A stretch of DNA of 64,000 nt from NCBI GenBank assembly GCA_003313425.1, contig NHZP01000007.1, forward strand, positions 310,001-374,000. Direction: 5' to 3'. Source of the DNA: Pseudopyrenochaeta lycopersici (taxonomy: Eukaryota > Ascomycota > Dothideomycetes > Pleosporales > Pseudopyrenochaetaceae). Position numbers and translations under genes: made by a program. The notes under the pieces were generated by a model that did not search any database, had not been told where the DNA came from, and saw only the letters and a program-made list of their open reading frames with translations. Numbering within the stretch: position 1 is the first letter of the stretch; each line of letters starts with the position of its first letter. Below are positions 57,049 through 64,000 of this stretch, one piece after another.

Positions 57049-57582
57049 ACTGCTGAGTGTGCGATCCTGTACGGATCCTCTCTATCCGTCTTATGTGACT
57101 GGCCGCCGTCGCAGCATATGCTGGAAGAATCTGAGAGTTGTTCGCTCACGGAGGTCGCATGCTCGGTTATGTGGAGTCGGACCAGGTCTTCGCTAATGCT
57201 TGGTGAGCACGCGATACGGCATAGGGAATTTGCTGCTGGTCTCACTGCCTGTTCATCTTCACCAAGTCGCGGTGTAAGAGGGTCGGCATCGGAAGTTGGG
57301 TTGCCAGGGAAACGCAAAAGCTCCGCCGTTAGCGCTGGGCGGGAGTCCGAACACCGCAACCCTGCCGGGACGATAGCACGGTGCCTTTGTGTATTATTCA
57401 ACCGATACATTCGACTCGACGACGCGTAGCCCGCCGCTCCCTCGCCATTGACGGATTCTGCCCTCGCGATATGCGCTCTGTGCCCGTATAGACTTTGCGC
57501 GACGCGTCTGCGGGGAATAACAAAAGTCAAAAGTCGGTCAACCGCGCCACGGCTCCGCACAGCTGCAAACACCACCACCGCA
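57049..57582. other. divergent promoter upstream of CDC11/NUD1
   Basis: About 530 bp between two outward starts. The Cdc11 frame is open to an ATG at 57448 and frames run on both strands, but no conserved content is seen. Confidence 0.45.
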
Positions 57583-60500
57583 ATGGCAAACACAACACAG
57601 CCGTGGCTCGATGACCTTTCTGAGGAATGGGTCCCGCAGCCCTCGCCAGACACAATTGCGCGCGCATCAGAGAGTCCCGCCGCGGCCCAGGCTTCGCAGA
57701 GCGTCCCACCAAAACAGCGAAGCCGCCTTCCACGCATGAGGCAGTCGTCGGGCTCCTTCTCTGAGATACAAGTCCGCAGCATCGCGAAAGAACTGCGCCC
57801 GCCAAAGCAGAGGAGCGCCCTCGCCGAGCGCAGCCTCAGCGACAACAACATTGCTCCCACCGCCTCGCCAAACACATCCTATGTTGCGCGCTCGCGGTCC
57901 GCCTCGTTCTCATTTTCGGCGGCATCGCAGGGCTCCGTCGTGTACAACGGGACAGTCGCGCACAACACAGTCGCCAAATCGCCAGCCAAGGAGCACGGGC
58001 CCCATGATACCCCAGAGTGGAGGCGGAGGCTAGTCAAGGGCGGCGTAGGGTATGGCGATCAGACAGATCTGTTCGGACCCACGGGCTTGGAAAACATTTT
58101 CCAGAAGCCATCAGGAGACATCTCCGAAGACACACAGCAGCCAAGGCGCAAACTCGGTCTCATGAAGGGCCTGTCTGCCATGCCGTCGAGCCCTCCGCCG
58201 TGGCCTGCGGCCGGAGAGGACGACGTCTCAGGCGAGCAGGACCATGCGCCAACACGGACCGAGACCGAGACCGTCCAGGAATACCGGCATGACTCCCCCC
58301 AGGATGATTCAGCACAAGAACAAGATGACTCATTCGCGACACAAGCCCCAAAAGCCTCTCCTCAGGATGGCCCCCGAACCGTGAGCGGCCAGATTGAATT
58401 CGAGAACGAAAGCTTCAGCCCGGTATACCTAACAACAAACCTCAAAGTCGGCCAGCTCCCCACTGCCACGCCAAACTTTCGAGGATCAGAGCTTGCAGCC
58501 CGGTTACGACAGATAGGACCGCCGCCCCCAAGTGCCTGCCAACCTGTCGCAGAGGAGAGTGTTTTGAGCCAGCCCCGGGAAGACTCTTCGTTTGCCAGGC
58601 TTCAGGATGATTCTTTGCCTGAAGGCCTCCCGGCCGGCACGCCTGACCTTGCAGACGTTGGCCGCTTTGTGGAGCTTCGGAGAGGAGGGTATTCTAGGGA
58701 TGGGTCCTTTCGCAAAAGACCGCTCAGTCCATCTCCACAGAGAGTAAGCGCATCGTCGACATCAAATAGTCATATGGCTGGAGGAAACCACAATACAGAC
58801 CCCATTCAGGTCCCTGTACCAGACGAACTCGCCAACCCAAGCACACCCCGCCGGCAAGGCAACAATCAATTCCTTAGTCCCGAGCGCGCCAGAAACTCGG
58901 GAAGCCCCTTAAAGCTCTTTGACGCACACGACACTTTTACTAGTAATCGGTTACAGCGCCGCTTGAGCCAGCTTGAATATAAGTCCGACAGAACCCCTTC
59001 CAGCAGCGTCAAAGAGGGCCAGGCAGAAGCAGCCAAGGTGGTGCAGAAGACATCGAGGCTAACTTCGGTTGAGGAGATCAGCTTTCACAATGGTGCCGAG
59101 GATCCTTTTGGGGGACCTGAACAACAGTCGCCCCCTAGAGGTGGCACCTTTGGTAAAGGGCAATTCAACGAGTATCAATTCTCTGGTGATTATTCTGCTC
59201 TCTCTTCCGAAGTCTTCGACACGCTCGACGATGGCGCACCAGATGGATCGCCATCGGCAGACATTGCGCCACCTGGTAGCCGTCAACCTTTTAAGTTTCA
59301 TCTCGAAAGTTCGCCTGTCTCGCGGGAGCCATCTGGAGCAAGAAGAAATATATCGCGTCTTGTGTCCAATCCATTCAAGGCTGTGAATCGGCCAAAGTTC
59401 CAAAACCACCAGAAGTCGACTGGTACTAGAGAACCAGAGCATTCTAACAGCTCTCAGGAGTACGCTGAGGGAAAACGAGGCCCCACCTCACCCTTCAAGA
59501 ACCCGACCCCTAAACGTAGAAGGACTATTCATTCAGTAGACGAGGATGGCGACGAAGAGGACGATGTCTCCGGTGATAGTGGGCTGGGGACAGTGCAGCA
59601 CTCACATATAGCCATGCAGTCAGTCATCGGCCGAAAAAGAAAGGATGCGCGCCATGAGTCCTCCAACAATGTTGCCGACGCAGAGACTCTAGCCCGAAGA
59701 CACATATTGAGGCCTCGGAATCCTACGCCTAGTCAGCGAAGGCGAGATGAAATTCATGCGGAAATCATGGAGGCTACGGAGGCGTTCATTTTATCGTCAC
59801 CAAAGTTGAACACTATTCGCGAACAACTAGAGCCACTTGTCGTATCGGACGCCCAGGCTGAACAAGCTCGAGCGACTTTGGTTGCAAACGAAGTTGCTGC
59901 GTTCAATATGAACAAGCAACAGACCAAGCGTAATGAGAGCCGCAAACGATCTGTAACAACACAGGACTTCCTAGATGAAGCACTCAAGATCATGGACTTC
60001 ATTCGAACCAAAGGCAGACCAACTAGCGGTTTGGGCAGCCTTGAGGAAACGGAAGCCGAGTCCGCGGTCTTTGAAGACTCTATCGAACATTCTTCAAGCT
60101 TGCTGACATTTGAGAGACCTCCCAGTAGAGAGGGCCGTATGTCAGCATGGACAGAACCAAACAAGCCCCAATTAGATCCGAATGTCATGAATCATCTACG
60201 AAAGTACCAAGAGGTGGAATCGGATACTTTTCTGAACTCATCACTCAACTCTCTTCGCTTCTCGCGCATTAGGGGAGCAGGGACATTGGAAGGTGAAAGT
60301 GAAGTCTTCGAGCAGGACAACATTCGTATAACGGACAATCCTAACAGGAACGCTCGCACAGGAAGCGTGGATGACGGTCGTATCAGCTCTCAGCCTCATA
60401 CCAATGGTACCCATCAATCTACAGGCTCCTTTGGGCATACAATCGCCACGAGCGCTTCTCGCCGGTCGGATCATGTCGCAACTCTAGCCCCTGAAGCAGT

Positions 60501-63113
60501 CGCACACCTGATACCCCAGGAAATCGCAGGAATGAGTTTCGACCGCGAAAAGAATATTTGGGTTCGTCAAAAGAGCCCATCGAAGGAGCATCGCCGGGCA
60601 GAGGTGGACCAGAGTGGTCTGAATGAGAGCGAAGATGACCCTTTTGGCAACATCCCCGACCTGAGTGTGGATGTGACCAAGGAGCAAGACGCTAAAGCAG
60701 GCTCTTCTGTACCCCAACAGCCCACAGCAGAGACGATCTTGGACATCACAGAACAGGATGAGCCTGAAGAAGCCCGGCCGACTACACGAGAAGGTCAAGG
60801 TATTGCAAACACTGATGCAAGCTCGGCTCCTTCAAAAGCATCCAACTTTGGCTGGAGTTTCCCCAAGACTGACACTCGTGCCACTTCCTGGAGTACTCAA
60901 GCTCCACGAAATTGGAGTACTCAGAAAGCTCCACATGTGCAGACTACCTATGCCATTCCAGAGTCGGACGAGGATGACATTGAACACGAAATACAATATT
61001 TTGAGGGACGTGGCCATGCTTCTCCAAACGTACAGCATACGAGGGTGCGCGACATCACGATCTCATTTGCGGAACAAGATATTCGAGGCTCAGAACGTCA
61101 CCCCACTACCACTCCGCAGAAGTTAGGCCAACATCAATGGGATCCCTCCAGTGCTCAGCGGAAGTCTCACAAGAAACAATCGCTCCGGAAACAAATGCAA
61201 GCTACAAAGACGATGCCCCGTGCACGAGCTGGCCGGATACCCATGTTTACAGGAGACGGTGACTTGTCGCTTCTTGAAGAACACCCTGGACAGAATTATC
61301 GGATGCAATTGTCAATGAGCGTCTCGGCGCCTGTTCTAGGATACAGCGAACAAAATGTTGTGGTAGCCGCGCCATCATCGCCAGCGAAGGGGGACGTCAC
61401 ATTCATGCTCAGCGATCTGCCCGAGTTCACACTGCACCAGGTCGACGAATGCGAACTACCTGACCGGGTTGTTGTCCAGCACGACGGCACCCAATTCTCC
61501 AAAGCCTTGGAAGACCGTTACGCGCAAGGTACCGCAAATCTAGTGAAGGCACTCCAGGATGCTGAGCCAGATGAGCCGTTTTGGGAAGATCTTCGCCAAG
61601 TGGATCTCCATGACCGAGATCTCAGTAATTTGCATCGCCTGGACCAATTATGCTATCGGCTTGAGGAGCTTGATGTGTCACATAACCGAATCGGCCAGGT
61701 GAACGGAATTCCGTGCAGCATGCGACGGCTGCAAGTACAAAACAACTGCCTCACAGGGCTTACATCTTGGACTACGTTGGTCAATCTACAGCACCTCGAT
61801 GTGTCCAGGAATGACATTGACTGCCTAGATGGACTTGCTGAGCTAGTCCATCTTCGTGTGTTGAAGGTTGACAACAACAAAATTACGTCTTTGGACAGCA
61901 TTCTCCATCTCGATGGCTTGATAGAGTTGAGTGCTGGAGGCAATGAGATTGAAATGGCCGACTTCGCAAAGTCAAATCTGTGAGTTCTGCTTTGTTGCAT
62001 CCGCAAAAGCCTTTCACTAACCTATCCTGCAAGCAAATCGCTCACAGATCTGGACTTGCGGAACAATAGGCTCCTTGAAGTGCGCAATCTGCACAATCTT
62101 CCGCAGCTCCAGCATCTTAATCTTGGTAAGTGTTAGGCTGATTTACTGATACCACGGAACCATCCCCCTAACGGTGAACAGACGACAACGAAATTGAAGA
62201 GTTCCCCCTCTTTGACATGTCGGTCAAGCCATGCAGGTCACTTCGCTCGATTCGGCTTTGCAGAAATGGAACCTATTTGCTTGATGTCGATAGACATTTC
62301 CCAAAGATAGAGTCGTTATATGTCGATGGTAATTCTCTAACGCAAGTGTCTGGTCTAGAGCATCTTCGATACCTCCGCACGTTTTCAGCGAGGGAGCAGA
62401 TCTTGGCCACAGACTCTGACATGGAGATTTGCGTTAGTAATCTGGTCAGGAATCCCGAAGTACGCAACTTATACCTGTCGCTCAATCCTACGCATGGCCT
62501 GGAGTTATCGCAGCATTTATTGAGCCTTCAGCGGTTGGAATTGGCTTCAATGGGGCTTAAAGAGCTGCCGAACAATTTGGGACAGCTTACGCCTAATATC
62601 CGATCTGTTAATCTGAACTTCAACTCCATCAAAGATCTTAGGCCCCTCCTCAGTATCAAACGCCTCCACGAATTACTTTTGGTGGGCAACAAGCTCGAAC
62701 GCCTGCGTGCCAATGCGATGGTACTTGGGAAGCTAGAAACTCTTTCGGTGCTGGATTGGCGAGACAATCCACTCACCTTACGGTTCTATGCTCCAGCATC
62801 AGAGAATCGAGTCATGTCACTAAGGCAGAAACCGTCCGAAGAGCAAGTCACAGATCGCTTCGTCTTACCAGACGCAGATGCAGAAGTAGACAGTCAACAC
62901 CTCTCACGACTGGACTACGAAACTCGTATTAGGCGGCGCGTTTCCGAGATGATGCTCGCGAACTTGTGCAAAAATTTGCGACAGCTGGACGGATTGCGTT
63001 TCGACAAGGCTCGAGTCCTCGTTAAGGACGATATCTGGGAACGGCTCTTGTTCTTGGGCGTTATACAACGCAAACAGCATGAGAAGGTCGACGACGACGA
63101 CGACACTCAATGA
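57583..63113 (+). CDS. CDC11: Cdc11/Nud1-like spindle-pole scaffold with leucine-rich repeats
   Basis: Three exons (57583-61979, 62034-62125, 62182-63113) give 1806 residues. The N-terminus WLDDLSEEWVPQP and the motif DTPEWRRRLVKGGVGYGDQ with DLFGPTGLENIF are typical of the Cdc11/Nud1/SepK family. Residues 100-1340 are mostly disordered with many Ser/Pro sites. From about residue 1375 a leucine-rich repeat array begins (LHRLDQLCYRLEELDVSHNR, NLQHLDVSRNDIDCLDGLAE) and continues through both introns; the joins give LKSLTDLDLRNNRL and LNL-DDNEIEEF. Family members anchor the septation initiation or mitotic exit GTPase-kinase cascade at the spindle pole body. The start at MANTTQPW is preferred over an in-frame ATG at 57448. 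The C-terminus ends in an Asp run. Confidence 0.93.
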
Positions 63114-63638
63114 CGAAGGGGGCCACGTAAAACCCCCCTGGAACGAATGGACGAGTGTTGTTTGGTTGGTATTTGGAGGTGACCCCACGCTTCTTACTGA
63201 AAATTGGTTTAGCATGGCGTCTTGCATATAGTTTCAGCTGAGGCATCTTCAAGTTTTGGGAGTCACATGGAGTTTGGTTTCTTTTGTTGAAGCATTTGGT
63301 ATGTAAGCATCGTCAGGCGCAACTTTAGAAAAGCGCGAGGCGGGGTTTGTTGGCCTCTGTACGATTTAATGATCTGTATTGGTAACGAATAATCGTTGCA
63401 AACTTGCAGCATGTGATTATTACGGTCCCATTCTGGACAAAACTGTAACACGATCCACAATGTAGACACAAACCCGTTACTTTACTTGTCGCCCCCGCGC
63501 TGGGAGTCTGAAACGGTCCCACGCCAAAAGGTCCGTGCGTTGCATATACTAACTAATTGACCCTCTTCCCGTGACATTGCAATCATGAGCCCACAACTTT
63601 TCCGCTCGATATGAGCCTAACTGAATAACCTCTCAATT
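63114..63638. other. intergenic region, no gene seen
   Basis: About 525 bp between the Cdc11-like stop and the start of the last gene. Minus-strand frames at 62904-63522 have no domain. Confidence 0.5.
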
Positions 63639-64000
63639 ATGACGACCACATCAGAGGACGAACGAGCCGTGCAGTTGGCAAAGAAAGCGGATGAGAGCAC
63701 CAAGGCGGGCGAATTAGTCGCTGCAGCTCGATATTTGCGCGAAGCTAACATCATAGCCCCAGAGCACCCGCAAATCAAAGCGGCATGGGCACTGCTAAGG
63801 CAGGAGGAGGACAAGAGTGAATTTTTGACGATATGTAAGATATGGGTTAGGACCAAGGATGAACATGACGGGGACCGAGCGTTACGGACGATGAAGTCCC
63901 ATGGCTTGAAGCAGAAAGAGGCGGAGCAAGCGATGGAGATCCTCTTCGACTTCAAAGGTGAAGACGATATCCTAGACCAGGTTACAGGCGAGCTGTTGCA
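63639..64000 (+). CDS. uncharacterised protein, 5' end only (partial)
   Basis: The frame from ATG at 63639 is open to the right edge, giving the first 120 residues of a protein that continues beyond the window. It reads as a run of amphipathic helices, for example RAVQLAKKADESTKAGELVA and ARYLREANIIAPEHPQIKAA, resembling tetratricopeptide-type helix pairs, followed by a second helical part with SHGLKQKEAEQAMEILFDFK. I do not recognise the family. The sequence TCTCAATTATGACG gives a modest initiation context. An antisense frame at 63617-63955 is a shadow. Confidence 0.6.
   Translation, partial: MTTTSEDERAVQLAKKADESTKAGELVAAARYLREANIIAPEHPQIKAAWALLRQEEDKSEFLTICKIWVRTKDEHDGDRALRTMKSHGLKQKEAEQAMEILFDFKGEDDILDQVTGELL

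Noticed and set aside
59059..60798. Several antisense frames inside the Cdc11-like gene
   Set aside because: They are shadows of a long coding exon and contain no domain.

Overview
The window looks like nuclear DNA of a filamentous ascomycete (Pezizomycotina, most likely a Dothideomycete). Genes are dense and lie on both strands. Most are cut by short introns of about 45-60 bp with GTAAGT/GTATGT donors and CTAAC-type branch sites. The protein set is fungal: Zn2Cys6 regulators, IML2, Cdc11/Nud1, Kcs1, Tim54 and TRAPP HypA. I rebuilt exon structures by hand, joining reading frames at consensus splice sites where the join restored a family's continuity. I saw no transposon, rRNA or CRISPR array.

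Layout. 1-13 kb: the 3' end of a HypA/Trs120-like TRAPPII gene, an Mpv17/PMP22 membrane protein, phosphoglycerate kinase, proteasome/TREX-2 subunit Sem1, IML2, Tma20/MCT-1, Sgt2 and Tim54. 13.3 kb: a tRNA-His(GUG) gene split by two introns. 14-19 kb: an MFS sugar transporter with a long upstream region, an unknown 380-aa protein and a mini Zn2Cys6 protein. 20-28 kb: DNA ligase I, a Mix23/Cid2-like protein, ribosomal protein uL1 (L10a) and Caf40/Rcd1. 28-35 kb: a Kin1/MARK kinase divergent from a GPATCH1-type G-patch protein. 35-45 kb: a glutathione transferase, a proline/glutamine-rich basic protein, eIF3h, an uncharacterised HEIAH-motif protein and an unknown 585-aa protein flanked by a (CT)n microsatellite. 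46-49 kb: a Zn2Cys6 regulator divergent from a class 1A dihydroorotate dehydrogenase-like gene. 49-64 kb: the inositol hexakisphosphate kinase Kcs1, an unknown nuclear-looking protein, the spindle-pole scaffold Cdc11/Nud1 and the 5' end of one more gene.

Most genes are housekeeping and do not form one pathway. Several serve proteostasis or translation (Sem1, Sgt2, Tma20, uL1, eIF3h, IML2) and several serve mitochondria (Mpv17, Tim54, Mix23-like, possibly the GST).

The most unusual signals are: a tRNA-His gene whose D-arm/A-box is interrupted by a 50-bp insert with spliceosomal hallmarks; a 4-nt micro-exon that supplies the first zinc-binding cysteine of a Zn2Cys6 regulator; a lineage-restricted-looking HExxH protein; and a DHODH-like enzyme with an apparent Lys-to-Arg change near its active site and an upstream ORF overlapping its start.
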